The notes: generated from the sequence alone by a model not told the origin. A stretch of DNA of 64,000 bases from Clostridium sp. HBUAS56010 (GCF_007115105.1 NZ_SULJ01000009.1:1-64000); one strand, 5' to 3'. Positions 8,553-18,256 are shown, counted from the stretch's first letter. A program made the numbers and translations.

Positions 8553-8948
8553 ATGGAAGATCATAACAAAAGCAATAACGGGATGCTGCCTCAATTACCG
8601 CCGGCAGGTTCCTTTCTGGCCTATTGGTCTGTTTTCCTGGGTGGTCTTGGACTGGTGAGCGGCTGCCTTCCTTTATTTAGTATCTGGAATCTTCCAGCAG
8701 GACTTTTTTTCGGTCTTGGAGGAATTATATGTGCAGTACTGTCCAAACGAGGGAAACCTTTTACTCAGCAGGCACAGCTTGGTCTGATCCTTTCTGTCAT
8801 CGCTTTTGTCTGCGGAATACTCATGGCATTATTTGTTATCTTTGTTTACGACACCATGGATTCAAACTCTCCGCTGGGGCAGTATTTCAGAGATACCATT
8901 GAAACTGCCACTCAGGCACTTATGCCTCCTAAAGCTCCTGGCGAATAA
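8553..8948 (+). CDS. Small membrane protein, DUF4190-like, 131 aa
   Basis: Three hydrophobic segments (about residues 22-45, 48-66 and 78-100) follow a polar N-terminus. The second segment's GLGGIICAVLSKRGK turn and the following LGLILSVIAF pattern resemble DUF4190-type small membrane proteins. Function is unknown. GAGG lies 11 bases upstream of the ATG. It stands alone behind its own promoter and converges on the next gene with only 2 bases between stops. Confidence 0.75.
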   Translation: MEDHNKSNNGMLPQLPPAGSFLAYWSVFLGGLGLVSGCLPLFSIWNLPAGLFFGLGGIICAVLSKRGKPFTQQAQLGLILSVIAFVCGILMALFVIFVYDTMDSNSPLGQYFRDTIETATQALMPPKAPGE

Positions 8949-8950
8949 GA

Positions 8951-9298
8951 TTATTTTAAAACAGGAAGCAGATCCACGCCTTTTACTACCAACATATAGT
9001 TTTTAAAAATCCAGTTCACTACTACAATGGCAGCCCCTGCCAGAATAAAAAAACGAACTCTTTTGTTGTGGTCCATGGGACGTGAAAATTTCTTTGATAT
9101 AAAGCGAAGGACGATTTCACATAGGAACACACAAACAGTATAAAGGACCAGTGGATGATACTGAAAACTCATCCACAGGTCCCCTCTTAAAAGGGAACGG
9201 ACAGCCCGTGTTCCGCCGCAGCCAGGACAGTATAGTCCGGTTAAGCGGTTGAACACGCATGGCTTTCCAATTCCCAGTATTTCTTTTAACCAATTCAT
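8951..9298 (-). CDS. DUF2752-family membrane protein, 115 aa
   Basis: The N-terminal YCPGCGGTRA signature (about residues 24-33) marks DUF2752, a family of small membrane proteins with a CxxC near the first membrane segment. Two or three further hydrophobic segments follow. The start ATG at 9298 has AGGTG 6 bases upstream. It lies 13 bases after the aspartokinase gene and may be read through from it; no functional link to amino acid synthesis is known. Confidence 0.85.
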   Translation of the reverse strand: MNWLKEILGIGKPCVFNRLTGLYCPGCGGTRAVRSLLRGDLWMSFQYHPLVLYTVCVFLCEIVLRFISKKFSRPMDHNKRVRFFILAGAAIVVVNWIFKNYMLVVKGVDLLPVLK

Positions 9299-9311
9299 AA
9301 CATTCACCTGT

Positions 9312-10520
9312 CTAATCTGCCAGATCAAAGGCATCATGAACCGTTCTCATAGAACGTTCCACATCTGCTTCATCAATCAAAACCGTTATCCGAATCTCAG
9401 AAGTTGCAATCATCTTAATATTCACATTCGCATTGGAAAGAGCTTCAAACATCTTGGCTGCTACTCCCGGATTGCTGGACATACCTGCACCGATGATGGA
9501 AATCTTCGCCACTCCCTCTTCACTGGTTACATCCTGGGCAGAGAACACTTCTTTTTGATCTCTTAACAGTTCTAATGCTTCCTGCAAATCTGTCTTGGCA
9601 ACGGTAAAGGAAATGTCTTTTCTTTCCTCCCGTCCAATTGACTGTATGATAATATCCACGTTTATGTTATGCTTTGCCAGCAGATTAAAGATCTTAAATG
9701 CAACTCCAGGCATGTTGTTTACACCAATAACAGATATACGGGCTACATTCTTATCTGCTGCCACACCGCTGACCAGCATTCTCTCCATCTTTGCTTCCTC
9801 CTTGACCACAGTACCTTCCTCTCTTGTCAGACTTGACCGGACTACTAATTGTACACCATATCGTTTTGCCATTTCCACAGAACGGTTATGGAGGACTTTG
9901 GCTCCTAAAGAGGCAAATTCCAGCATCTCATCATAGGAAACTTCCGGAAGTTTCCTTGCATCTGGCACCACTCTGGGATCTGCTGTGTATACACCATCCA
10001 CGTCCGTATAGATCTCGCATGCGTCTGCATGAAGCGCGGCTGCAAGTGCAACTGCGGTTGTATCGGATCCACCCCTGCCAAGGGTAGTTAAGTCATCGTA
10101 CTTGTTGACTCCCTGAAATCCGGTGATAACTACAATCTTTCTGGAATCCAGTTCATGCCGGATACGTTCTGTGTCAATCCGTTTTAATTTGGCAGTGCCA
10201 TATGCGGAGGTTGTGTGCATGGCTACCTGTGCCGCATTCAAAGAAACCGCCGGTACTCCCAAAGAATGGAATGCCATGGACATAAGTGCCACACTAACCT
10301 GCTCTCCGGTTGCCAGAAGCATATCCAGTTCTCTCTTTGGGGGATTGGGATTCATCTCATAGGCCTTGGCGATCAGACCGTCTGTCGTCTTACCCATCGC
10401 AGACAGGACCACAATTACCTGATTGCCTTTTTCATACTCCTCTATACATCGCTTTGCCACGTTGAATATCTTTTCTTTGTCTGCGACGGAGCTGCCGCCA
10501 AATTTCTTTACTACTAACAT
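9312..10520 (-). CDS. lysC: Aspartate kinase
   Basis: Phosphorylates aspartate, the first step to Lys, Met and Thr. The kinase domain begins with VKKFGGSSVA; GRGGSDTTAVALAAAL (about residue 150) and YTDVDGVYTADPR follow. Two C-terminal ACT repeats (near residues 265 and 345: VARISVIGVNNMPGVA and VAKISIIGAGMSSNPGVA) indicate feedback control by an end product, which sequence alone cannot name. 402 aa is normal for a monofunctional single-polypeptide form. It is third in a pheB-hom-lysC operon; GGAGG sits just before the ATG. The symbol could equally be dapG or ask. Confidence 0.93.
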   Translation of the reverse strand: MLVVKKFGGSSVADKEKIFNVAKRCIEEYEKGNQVIVVLSAMGKTTDGLIAKAYEMNPNPPKRELDMLLATGEQVSVALMSMAFHSLGVPAVSLNAAQVAMHTTSAYGTAKLKRIDTERIRHELDSRKIVVITGFQGVNKYDDLTTLGRGGSDTTAVALAAALHADACEIYTDVDGVYTADPRVVPDARKLPEVSYDEMLEFASLGAKVLHNRSVEMAKRYGVQLVVRSSLTREEGTVVKEEAKMERMLVSGVAADKNVARISVIGVNNMPGVAFKIFNLLAKHNINVDIIIQSIGREERKDISFTVAKTDLQEALELLRDQKEVFSAQDVTSEEGVAKISIIGAGMSSNPGVAAKMFEALSNANVNIKMIATSEIRITVLIDEADVERSMRTVHDAFDLAD

Positions 10521-10539
10521 TGCTGCCTCCTGGCGAAAA

Positions 10540-11754
10540 TTAGAATTCTGCGCGGATGCACTGTCTGATGCCTGACAGTTCGTTCGCTTTTCTTTTATAT
10601 TCCTGTTCTGACATCGCTTCTGTTAAGAATGCAAACTCATCCATGTGATCCAGCTCAATGCCTTCCACTTCGCCAAATACAGACTCTACTTCTTTCAGCC
10701 GTTTTGCTGCAATTCCCTTAACCCGTACAAAATAGCGGAAAACCATAGTATCCATAGGAGCAATGGCAAGACTTTCTTTATCCCAGCCAAGTTCTACATG
10801 AGTAGTTTCATTCTTAAGGGCTTCCACAATATCTGCAATCACTGCACTGGCAGTAGGAAGCTTTCCTGCTCCGCTGCCATAAAACATGGAAGTTCCTAAC
10901 ATATTACCTTTTACCAAAATGCCATTATAGACATCATTGACGGAATAAAGCGGATGATCCTTCCCGATCATAACCGGTGCAACAAAGGCATGTGCAATAC
11001 CATCTTTAATCCGGCTTGAACCCAGAAGTTTAATGGAGGTTCCAAGGCTTTCTGCATAGGAAAAATCCACATCCGTTATTTTTGTTATCCCTTCTGTATA
11101 AATATGCTCGTAGTTCACCTGGTGTCCCGCTGCCATGGCTGTAAGAATGGCAATTTTCCTACAGGTATCATGTCCTTCTACGTCTGCTTCGGGATTTCGT
11201 TCCGCATATCCTAAATCCTGAGCTTCTTTTAAAGCATTCTCAAACGTATCTCCCTGTTTATCCATCTTTGTCAATATGTAGTTGGTCGTTCCATTGAGGA
11301 TTCCTGTAATCTCCTCAATCACTTCTCCTGCAAGAGATGTGTACAGAGGACGAATAACCGGAATTCCTCCGCCTACGCTGGCTTCAAAAAGGAAATTCAC
11401 ATGATGCTCTTTTGCAATCTTTAACAATTCTGTTCCGTATGCAGCTACCAGCGCTTTGTTTGATGTAGCAACATGCTTGCCCGCCTCCAGACTCGCCTTT
11501 ACAAATGCGTAAGCAGGTTTTAAACCTCCCATTGTCTCGATTACCATCGTAACTTCAGGATCATTCTCAATTACGGAAAAATCGTGGACAATCTTATCTT
11601 CCACAGACGTGCCTGGAAATTCTCTTAAATCCAGGACGTATTTTACAAAAACCGTATCACCCGTCGCTTTTGCAATCATATCTTTATTTCTCTCTAATAT
11701 TTCTACAACACCAGAACCGATAGTCCCATAGCCCATAACTGCAACATTTTTCAT
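10540..11754 (-). CDS. hom: Homoserine dehydrogenase
   Basis: Reduces aspartate semialdehyde to homoserine with NAD(P)H. Rossmann motif GYGTIGSGVVEIL is at the N-terminus; the GILNGTTNYIL and DVEGHDTCRKIAILT motifs carry the substrate and catalytic residues. The C-terminal about 80 residues form an ACT-like domain that appears slightly shortened. 404 aa. It follows pheB by 4 bases and precedes aspartokinase by 19, so one transcript drives the threonine/methionine branch. Confidence 0.95.
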   Translation of the reverse strand: MKNVAVMGYGTIGSGVVEILERNKDMIAKATGDTVFVKYVLDLREFPGTSVEDKIVHDFSVIENDPEVTMVIETMGGLKPAYAFVKASLEAGKHVATSNKALVAAYGTELLKIAKEHHVNFLFEASVGGGIPVIRPLYTSLAGEVIEEITGILNGTTNYILTKMDKQGDTFENALKEAQDLGYAERNPEADVEGHDTCRKIAILTAMAAGHQVNYEHIYTEGITKITDVDFSYAESLGTSIKLLGSSRIKDGIAHAFVAPVMIGKDHPLYSVNDVYNGILVKGNMLGTSMFYGSGAGKLPTASAVIADIVEALKNETTHVELGWDKESLAIAPMDTMVFRYFVRVKGIAAKRLKEVESVFGEVEGIELDHMDEFAFLTEAMSEQEYKRKANELSGIRQCIRAEF

Positions 11755-11758
11755 CTCT

Positions 11759-12202
11759 CTACTCCCTGGCTAAAATTTTAACGTAATGAACTCCATGCTT
11801 CTCTTCTAAATCTTCTACCATCTTTGACACATTCCCAGTCGTATCCAAAACTTCCACGCTCAGGGTTAAAGTGGCAACTCCATTCACCGGTATGCTCTGG
11901 TGAATCGTAAGAATATTAGCACGGTATACCGCAACCACATGAAGAAGATCGGACAGCAAACCAGGTTCGTCATCCATCTGCATCACAAGGGTTATGGTTT
12001 TCCCCTTCGTATTATCATAAAATGGAAAGATATCATCCTTGTATTTATAAAAAGAGCTGCGGCTGATCCCAACTCGGTCAGTCGCCTCCTGGACGGTGAT
12101 AACACGTTCTGAATCCAACAGTTTTTTTGCTTCAACAACCTTTAGTAATACTTCAGGTACCGCTTTCTGCTTTACCACAAAATATTTACTCTTTTCTTCC
12201 AT
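11759..12202 (-). CDS. pheB: ACT-domain protein, PheB / UPF0735 family
   Basis: 147 aa, the usual family size. An N-terminal helix-turn-helix-like segment (TVQEATDRVGISRSSFYKYK) is followed by a C-terminal ACT domain (TLVMQMDDEPGLLSDLLHVVAVY onward). The layout suggests an amino-acid-responsive regulator; the family is often found beside hom in Firmicutes. The start at 12202 is fixed by a strong promoter at 12261-12289, which lies inside any longer reading. GGGAAG precedes it by about 10 bases. Confidence 0.88.
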   Translation of the reverse strand: MEEKSKYFVVKQKAVPEVLLKVVEAKKLLDSERVITVQEATDRVGISRSSFYKYKDDIFPFYDNTKGKTITLVMQMDDEPGLLSDLLHVVAVYRANILTIHQSIPVNGVATLTLSVEVLDTTGNVSKMVEDLEEKHGVHYVKILARE

Positions 12203-12260
12203 AAAAAAATATCTTCCCTTCTGTGTCCGCAGCAGAAAAACATCTGTGCTCATAGGGAAG

Positions 12261-12289
12261 ATATTATCATATTTATGATTGGTATGCAA
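12261..12289 (-). promoter_or_regulatory. Promoter of the pheB-hom-aspartokinase operon
   Basis: On the minus strand TTGCAT (12289-12284), a 17-base spacer and TAATAT (12266-12261). The predicted leader is only about 50 bases, which leaves no room for a lysine riboswitch or T-box. Confidence 0.7.
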
Positions 12290-12338
12290 CCATTTTGTAT
12301 TTATTTTCTTGGATTTTTACAAATAATTAGCTAAAAAT

Positions 12339-13473
12339 CTAGTCAGGTGTATTCTCACTGGCTTTTGCTCCAGTGCTTAACCACCTCAGATATGCGTACA
12401 TAAATTGATCCAGAGATCCATCTAGTACGTTGTTGACATTGCCTGTCTCCGCATTGGTTCTGTGATCTTTCACCATGGTATATGGCTGAAGGACATAAGA
12501 ACGGATCTGGTTACCCCAGCCGATCTCAGTTACATCTCCGCGGATTCCAGATAACTTCTCCGCATTCTCCTGCTGTTTCAGCATATATAGCTTTGCCTTT
12601 AACATCTGCATTGCCTTGTCCTTGTTCTGGAACTGAGATCTCTCATTCTGACACTGTACCACGATTCCAGTCGGAAGATGGGTAATACGGATTGCAGAGG
12701 AAGTCTTATTAATGTGCTGTCCGCCTGCTCCACTGGATCTGTAGGTATCAATTCTTAACTCTTCTTCATTGATCTCCACATCCAGATCTTCTTCAATGTC
12801 CGGCATTACATCGCAGGAAACAAAAGAGGTCTGACGCTTGCCCGCTGCATTAAAAGGAGAAATACGAACCAGACGATGAACGCCTTTTTCTGATTTCAAA
12901 TATCCATAAGCATTGATTCCATTAATCTGTATGGTTACCGATTTAATGCCGGCTTCATCTCCATCAAGATAATCTAACACTTCGGTCTGAAATCCCCTTT
13001 TCTCCGCCCAGCGGCAGAACATACGGTAAAGCATCCCGCACCAGTCACAGGATTCTGTTCCTCCTGCACCTGCATTGAGTTTTAAAATTGCATTATGGCT
13101 GTCATATTCTCCGGATAAGAGTGTGCTGATTCGCATAGCTTCCAGCTTATCCTTGAATTCCGTCATCATCTGTTCAACTTCCGGAACCAGAGACAGGTCA
13201 TTTTCTTCATTACCCATCTCAATCATTACACCAATATCTTCATATTGCTGTTCCAGATCTTTGTATCCCTGAACCGTATCTTTTAAGTTCTTTGCAAGCT
13301 GGACAATCTTGGTGGACTTCTCCGGATCTTCCCAGAAGCCCGGTTCCTCCATAGACTTATCAAGCTCATCAATTCGCTTCAACTTATTATCTAAGTCAAA
13401 GTGAATCCCTCACTTCCACTAATGGTTTTTGAAACGTCGATAATTCATATTTGTACTGATCTAATTCTACCAC
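12339..13473 (-). CDS. prfB: Peptide chain release factor 2, expressed by programmed +1 frameshift
   Basis: RF2 releases peptides at UGA and UAA. The first 25 codons run from a GTG at 13473 (V-V-E-L-D-Q-Y) to CTT, then an in-frame TGA at 13398-13396; skipping one T continues in +1 frame (D-L-D-N-K-L) from 13397 to the stop, giving 377 aa in total. The GGQ loop is seen in SSGAGGQHINKTSS; the codon-recognition SPF appears as RISPFNAAGK. A hairpin terminator lies upstream between it and secA. Annotators that do not model the shift would start wrongly at TTG 13382. Confidence 0.95.
13395..13410 (-). promoter_or_regulatory. prfB programmed frameshift site
   Basis: On the minus strand AGG (an internal Shine-Dalgarno-like element), then GAT TCA, then the slippery CTT TGA C. 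AGG sits at the same distance from CTT as in the classical RF2 site. Low RF2 slows reading of TGA and allows the +1 slip, so RF2 controls its own synthesis. Confidence 0.92.
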
Positions 13474-13509
13474 TGTGTCACCCACTTTCATTTTATTATT
13501 TATAAATAC

Positions 13510-13550
13510 AAAATTGGGGTCCGCCCTTTTCAGATGCGAACTCCAATTTT
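13510..13550 (-). terminator. Terminator between secA and prfB
   Basis: AAAATTGG pairs with CCAATTTT across an inner stem (GCGGA / TTCGC), with T-rich sequence after it on both strands. On the minus strand it follows the secA stop by 10 bases, limiting read-through into prfB. Confidence 0.75.
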
Positions 13551-13559
13551 ATAAAAATA

Positions 13560-16130
13560 CTATACTAATTTGCGCCCGCAGCACTGTTTATACTTTTTAC
13601 CAGAACCGCAAGGACATGGATCATTGGGATATACCTTTGCCTCAATCTTTTTGACTGGTGCTTTTGGTCCGCTTTCATCCTTGTTGGTTCCTGTCTCCTT
13701 GGCAGCAGCTTCCCGCTCTACCTTCTGCTCCACTCTGATGTGGAATAAAACTCTTACCGTTTCTTCCCGGATGGCTGCTGTCATCTCTTCAAACATCTGA
13801 TATCCGCTCATCTTATATTCTACCAGCGGATCTCTCTGACCATAAGCCTGAAGACCGATACCTTGACGAAGCTGATCCATATCATCAATATGAGACATCC
13901 ATTTATTATCAATCACTTTTAATAAAATTACACGCTCAATCTCACGAATCTGCTCTGCCTCAGGGAATTCTGCTTCTTTGGACTCATAAAGCTTAATGGC
14001 TTCTTCTTTTAATCTATGCTTTAATTCATTCTTCTTAATCTTCTTATCTTCCGGAAGAGTAACCGGTTCTAAAGGAATAACAGGAAGCAGCAAAGTATTT
14101 AACTCATTTAAATCCCATTCTTCCGGTGCCTGATCCTCACTGACGCAAAGATCTACTACATTCTCCACAATATCTGTGACCATCTTTAAAATTACGTCAC
14201 GCATATTGTCTCCGTCTAATACTTTTCTTCTCTCTGCGTAAATAACCTCTCTCTGGTCATTCATGACTTCATCATATTTCAGAAGATTTTCACGGATTCC
14301 GTAGTTATTGGTCTCGATCTTCATCTGTGCCTTTTCAATGGCATTAGACAGCATCTTATGCTCGATCTCTTCGCCTTCCGGCACACCTAAGGCATTGAAC
14401 ATGGTTACAAGACGCTCAGAACCAAACAGACGCATCAAATCATCTTCCAGGGAAATATAAAATCTGGATTCACCCGGATCTCCCTGACGGCCGGCACGAC
14501 CACGGAGCTGGTTATCAATACGGCGGGATTCATGACGTTCTGTACCGATAATCTTCAAACCTCCGGCTGCTTTTGATTCATCATCAAGCTTAATATCCGT
14601 ACCACGCCCAGCCATGTTGGTTGCGATGGTGACTGCTTTATGAATACCAGCATCGGCTACAATCTCTGCCTCAAGCTCATGGTACTTGGCATTAAGGACT
14701 TTATGAGGAATGCCGCGGCGTTTTAACATTCCACTTAACATCTCTGAAGTTTCAATGGTAATCGTACCAACCAGAACTGGCTGCCCCTTCTTGTGAGCTG
14801 CTTCCACCTCATTGCAGACCGCTTCAAACTTCTCTTTCTTAGTCTTATATACAGCGTCTTCCCGGTCAATACGGGCAATTACACGGTTAGTCGGAATAGA
14901 AATGGCATCCATGCCATAAGTATTACGGAATTCTTTCTCTTCTGTAAGAGCAGTACCGGTCATACCTGATTTCTTACCATACTTATTAAAGAAGTTCTGG
15001 AATGTAATGGTTGCCAGAGTCTTGCTTTCTCTGCGGACATTTACATGTTCCTTTGCTTCAATTGCCTGATGGAGTCCATCCGAATAACGTCTTCCCGGCA
15101 TAATACGTCCGGTAAATTCATCAACAATCAGCACTTCATCATCTTTTACCACATAATCCTTGTCCCTAAACATGAGATTATTGGCTCTGAGGGCAAGAAT
15201 AATATTATGCTGGATCTCTAAGTTCTCCGGGTCAGACAGGTTCTCAATATGGAAGAACTGCTCAACCTTTTCCACACCCTGCTCTGTTAAGTTTACGACT
15301 TTATCCTTTTCATCTACAATAAAATCACCGGTCTCAACAATCTCTTCTCCCATGATGGCTGCCATCTTGGAAAATTCTCCGGAAGCTTCTCCGCGCTCCA
15401 GCTGGCGTGCAAGTATATCACAGACCTCATAAAGCTTGGTTGACTTTCCACTCTGTCCAGAAATAATAAGAGGTGTTCTGGCTTCATCAATCAGCACAGA
15501 GTCAACCTCATCAATAATACAGAAATCTAAATTTCTCAAAACCATCTGTTCCTTATAGATGGCCATATTATCTCTTAAATAATCAAATCCCAGCTCGTTA
15601 TTGGTTACATAGGTAATATCACAGTTATAAGCGTCCCGTCTCTCATCTGAATTCATGTTGTTTAACACGACACCGACTGTAAGACCCAAGAACTCATGAA
15701 CTCTGCCCATCCACTCCGCATCACGCTTTGCCAAATAGTCATTGACCGTTACAATCTGGACACCATTCCCAGCCAGAGCATTCAAATAGGCAGGACAGGT
15801 GGAAACAAGCGTTTTACCTTCACCAGTCTTCATCTCCGCAATACGTCCCTGATGAAGAACGACACCTCCGATGAGCTGTACACGGAAATGTTCCATATTA
15901 AGGACTCTTCGTGCTGCTTCTCTGACCGTAGCAAAAGCTTCAGGTAAAACATCATCAAGAGTTTCGCCTGCTGCCAGCCGTTCCTTGAAAAGCTTTGTAT
16001 TATTCCTCAGTTCTTCGTCCGTAAGAGCAACCATTGCCGGACGCAGAGCCTCTATCTTATCCACAATGGGATTAATCAGTTTTAATTCTCTTTCACTATG
16101 AGTTCCAAATATTTTCTGAACGAGGTTCAT
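13560..16130 (-). CDS. secA: Preprotein translocase ATPase SecA
   Basis: The motor that drives unfolded preproteins through SecYEG. Walker [11 protein letters not shown] at about residues 101-110; DEAD-type [17 protein letters not shown] at about 207-223; second nucleotide-binding fold with [13 protein letters not shown] and [17 protein letters not shown]. The C-terminus carries the zinc-binding SEC-C tail [17 protein letters not shown]. 856 aa is typical. AGGAG lies 8 bases before the ATG. It is separated from hpf by a 614-base region that holds a DnaA-box cluster. Confidence 0.97.
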   Translation of the reverse strand: MNLVQKIFGTHSERELKLINPIVDKIEALRPAMVALTDEELRNNTKLFKERLAAGETLDDVLPEAFATVREAARRVLNMEHFRVQLIGGVVLHQGRIAEMKTGEGKTLVSTCPAYLNALAGNGVQIVTVNDYLAKRDAEWMGRVHEFLGLTVGVVLNNMNSDERRDAYNCDITYVTNNELGFDYLRDNMAIYKEQMVLRNLDFCIIDEVDSVLIDEARTPLIISGQSGKSTKLYEVCDILARQLERGEASGEFSKMAAIMGEEIVETGDFIVDEKDKVVNLTEQGVEKVEQFFHIENLSDPENLEIQHNIILALRANNLMFRDKDYVVKDDEVLIVDEFTGRIMPGRRYSDGLHQAIEAKEHVNVRRESKTLATITFQNFFNKYGKKSGMTGTALTEEKEFRNTYGMDAISIPTNRVIARIDREDAVYKTKKEKFEAVCNEVEAAHKKGQPVLVGTITIETSEMLSGMLKRRGIPHKVLNAKYHELEAEIVADAGIHKAVTIATNMAGRGTDIKLDDESKAAGGLKIIGTERHESRRIDNQLRGRAGRQGDPGESRFYISLEDDLMRLFGSERLVTMFNALGVPEGEEIEHKMLSNAIEKAQMKIETNNYGIRENLLKYDEVMNDQREVIYAERRKVLDGDNMRDVILKMVTDIVENVVDLCVSEDQAPEEWDLNELNTLLLPVIPLEPVTLPEDKKIKKNELKHRLKEEAIKLYESKEAEFPEAEQIREIERVILLKVIDNKWMSHIDDMDQLRQGIGLQAYGQRDPLVEYKMSGYQMFEEMTAAIREETVRVLFHIRVEQKVEREAAAKETGTNKDESGPKAPVKKIEAKVYPNDPCPCGSGKKYKQCCGRKLV

Positions 16131-16180
16131 GTTTCATTCTCCTACTCTTCTTATCTCTTATACACGATACAATCTAATAT

Positions 16181-16209
16181 ATTGTAGCACTAAGTGCCTG
16201 TTAATTCAA
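16181..16209 (-). promoter_or_regulatory. secA promoter
   Basis: On the minus strand TTGAAT (16209-16204), a 17-base spacer and TACAAT (16186-16181), about 50 bases upstream of the secA start. Confidence 0.7.
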
Positions 16210-16354
16210 CGAATTCATAAAAAATTAACATTCTGGTAATAATCTGACCAGATCCTTCCAAAAGCACCCTTTCTTTCCACAGCAAAGAACAGCAAAACAG
16301 ATTATTTTTATGGTAACCTGACATATTGCACAAAAAACATGTTCGATTTTTTGT

Positions 16355-16481
16355 TTTTCCACATTATCCACATCCGCCTGTACATCTTTCCCCCATTTTT
16401 ATCCCCAGATTTTCCTTCCAAAAATCGGGAAAAAACAGTTATACACCGAGTTATCCACATTATCCACATTATTTCTCCACA
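16355..16481 (+). promoter_or_regulatory. Cluster of DnaA-box 9-mers
   Basis: Three exact TTATCCACA boxes (16364-16372, 16451-16459, 16460-16468) and four single-mismatch copies (TTTTCCACA 16355-16363, TTATCCCCA 16399-16407, TTATACACC 16439-16447, TTCTCCACA 16473-16481) lie in one orientation within 127 bases. Two pairs abut with no gap. An AT-rich stretch (about 16556-16700) follows. No dnaA or dnaN is near, and genes on the right mostly point toward the cluster, so oriC is unlikely; a DnaA-titrating or DnaA-regulated site is more probable. Confidence 0.75.
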
Positions 16482-16682
16482 TATTCCCATAATCCCTTAT
16501 CGAATGCAACAACGTGGTTTTTTTGTATAGATGTCATAAAATTTCCTTTTTCGACGGAAAATTCCATATTTCCCTTGACTTTTTTTTATGTGTATCTATA
16601 GTTTTTCAATAAATTGATAAAATATAAGAAGAAACATTTCACATAAAATTCACATAAATTATCTTAATATTTTACTAACTTA

Positions 16683-16711
16683 TTGAATTATTCTCATAAA
16701 TATGCTATACT
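16683..16711 (+). promoter_or_regulatory. Promoter of hpf, extended -10
   Basis: TTGAAT (16683-16688), 17 bases, TATACT (16706-16711) preceded by TG one base upstream (extended -10). It lies about 30 bases before the hpf ribosome site and about 200 bases right of the DnaA-box cluster. Confidence 0.75.
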
Positions 16712-16744
16712 ATAACCATCTCAAGAAAAAGGAGCTGATGACTT

Positions 16745-17272
16745 ATGCGTTTTACAATTACGGGAAAGAATATTGAGGTTACATCAGGATTACGGGAAGC
16801 GGTTGAAGACAAGCTCGGAAAGTTAGATCGTTTCTTCGCTCCTGCTACGGAAGCTACCGTAAGACTCAGCGTGCAGAAAGAATTGCAGAAAATTGAAGTC
16901 ACAATCCCAGTGAAAGGACATATTATCCGGGCCGAAGAGTCCAGCACAGACATGTATGTTTCCATTGATCTTGTGGAGGAGATTCTGGAACGGCAGTTAA
17001 AAAAATATAAAAATAAGCTCATTGATAAGAAACAGAATGCTCCATCCTTCTCTAAAGCATTTATAGAAGAAGATTTTGTAAGTGATGATCACTTTGATAT
17101 TGTTAAGACAAAGAAATTTGCAGTGAAACCCATGGATTCCGAAGAAGCATGTGTGCAGATGGAACTCCTTGGACATAACTTTTATGTATTCTTAAATGCA
17201 GATACAGAAGAAGTCAACGTGGTTTATAAAAGAAAAGGCGGTTCTTACGGACTGATCGAGCCGGAATTCTAA
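16745..17272 (+). CDS. hpf: Long-form ribosome hibernation promoting factor
   Basis: Dimerises 70S ribosomes into inactive 100S particles in slow growth. The N-terminal S30AE domain (residues 1 to about 100: MRFTITGKNIEVTSGLREAVEDKL) is followed by a linker and the C-terminal dimerisation domain (from about 118: KTKKFAVKPMDSEEACVQMELLGH). 175 aa marks the long form of Gram-positives. ATG at 16745 has AAGGAG upstream; an earlier ATG at 16738 is out of frame. The hpf-secA-prfB neighbourhood is classic, but here hpf is divergent from secA. Confidence 0.96.
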   Translation: MRFTITGKNIEVTSGLREAVEDKLGKLDRFFAPATEATVRLSVQKELQKIEVTIPVKGHIIRAEESSTDMYVSIDLVEEILERQLKKYKNKLIDKKQNAPSFSKAFIEEDFVSDDHFDIVKTKKFAVKPMDSEEACVQMELLGHNFYVFLNADTEEVNVVYKRKGGSYGLIEPEF

Positions 17273-17297
17273 ATAAAAAAAGCCCATAAAAAGAATA

Positions 17298-17349
17298 ATC
17301 CCCAATCAGATTGGATGCCAGTGCAGACAATCTGACTGGGGATTTTTTT
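17298..17349 (+). terminator. hpf terminator
   Basis: A long stem between ATCCCCAATCAGATTG and CAATCTGACTGGGGAT with a short loop, followed by seven T residues. Confidence 0.9.
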
Positions 17350-17363
17350 GATTCTTCCATAAA

Positions 17364-17393
17364 TTGACAGGATTCAATATGACATGATACAAT
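17364..17393 (+). promoter_or_regulatory. Promoter of the 243-aa membrane protein gene
   Basis: TTGACA (17364-17369), 18-base spacer, TACAAT (17388-17393); a GGGAGG ribosome site follows before the ATG at 17450. Confidence 0.75.
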
Positions 17394-17449
17394 TCTATTG
17401 ATTGTTTCGGAATTCAAAGTTCCTGCAATAAAATCGGGAGGTCTATATT

Positions 17450-18181
17450 ATGGAAAAAGCACTAAAGAAAAGGCGGCATGGTCTTCAAATCGCTTACGTC
17501 ACTATGGCAACTCTTTATATCCCATTTAATTTTTTGTTATTACTAGGTCTATCCTCTTATCCCAGTCCAGGTATAAACGAGGACACCGCGGAAGCGTTAT
17601 TTACAGCTCCTATTATAATGTATTTCATCATTTCTTTTATTTATGTTGTAACATTCATTGTTCTGGCTATTTTAAATATTATTCAGTCTTTTAAAGCCTT
17701 CAATCAAAGGGACACGCTATTTTGCATTAATGGTATGTTGATTTTAAAATATGGCATGGTTATTTTTTTTGCAAGTAATTTTCTTTATATTACACTTACG
17801 CTTTTAGGGCTAGGTATTTTCGGAATGCTTATCAGTCATGGAACACTTATTTTTACTGCACCAATCTTACTTCCTTTTTTGATAGCTATCATTCTTTTTT
17901 TGCTTTTTATTGCCTGGCTGATCATGCTACCCGGCTCTATTTTCTCCATTCAGGTCATACGTCTCAGCCGCTTAGAGAAAAAAATCGGATCAGCATCTGC
18001 CTTTTTCCACGGTCTGCTTCAATTTCTGTTTCTGACTGATGTTCTGGATACCATGTATTTAGCCCTTGTAAAATGGAGAAGAGGGAAAAAGAGTTCCATT
18101 GTTATCAGCTTCTTCTACCTTTTTTGCATCGTAGAGAGTATATGGACCTGTATAAAAATATGGAATGTGCTTAACAGTTAA
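17450..18181 (+). CDS. Multi-pass membrane protein, 243 aa, unknown function
   Basis: A basic N-terminus (KKRRHG) is followed by about six hydrophobic segments (near residues 14-35, 52-77, 96-120, 128-165 with a break, and 215-238), suggesting an integral membrane protein with short loops. No catalytic motif or transporter signature is seen. It stands alone between a promoter and a bidirectional terminator. I do not recognise the family. Confidence 0.8.
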   Translation: MEKALKKRRHGLQIAYVTMATLYIPFNFLLLLGLSSYPSPGINEDTAEALFTAPIIMYFIISFIYVVTFIVLAILNIIQSFKAFNQRDTLFCINGMLILKYGMVIFFASNFLYITLTLLGLGIFGMLISHGTLIFTAPILLPFLIAIILFLLFIAWLIMLPGSIFSIQVIRLSRLEKKIGSASAFFHGLLQFLFLTDVLDTMYLALVKWRRGKKSSIVISFFYLFCIVESIWTCIKIWNVLNS

Positions 18182-18184
18182 GAA

Positions 18185-18225
18185 AAAAGCCGTAGGATTG
18201 ATATCATTTCCATCCTGCGGCTTTT
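18185..18225. terminator. Bidirectional terminator
   Basis: AAAAGCCGTAGGAT and ATCCTGCGGCTTTT form a stem around a 13-base loop with A/T runs on both sides, serving the rightward membrane protein gene and the leftward trxB. Confidence 0.85.
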
Positions 18226-18256
18226 CTGATATAAAAATATAAAATTACAGAACCTG

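Noticed and set aside
12203-12289. N-terminal extension of PheB
   Set aside because: The promoter -10 and -35 lie in this stretch, and the family length fits the start at 12202.
12203-12338. Lysine riboswitch or T-box before the aspartate-family operon
   Set aside because: The promoter leaves a leader of about 50 bases, too short for either.
13396-13398. prfB as a broken gene or sequencing error
   Set aside because: The slippery CTT TGA C and upstream AGG match the programmed RF2 frameshift.
16328-16348. LexA/SOS box near CGAACATGTTTT
   Set aside because: Only one half matches the Gram-positive CGAACnnnnGTTCG consensus.
16355-16740. Chromosomal origin oriC
   Set aside because: DnaA boxes and AT-rich DNA fit, but dnaA/dnaN are absent and genes to the right mostly run toward the locus, so replication-transcription co-orientation does not switch here. 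Kept as a DnaA-binding cluster instead.
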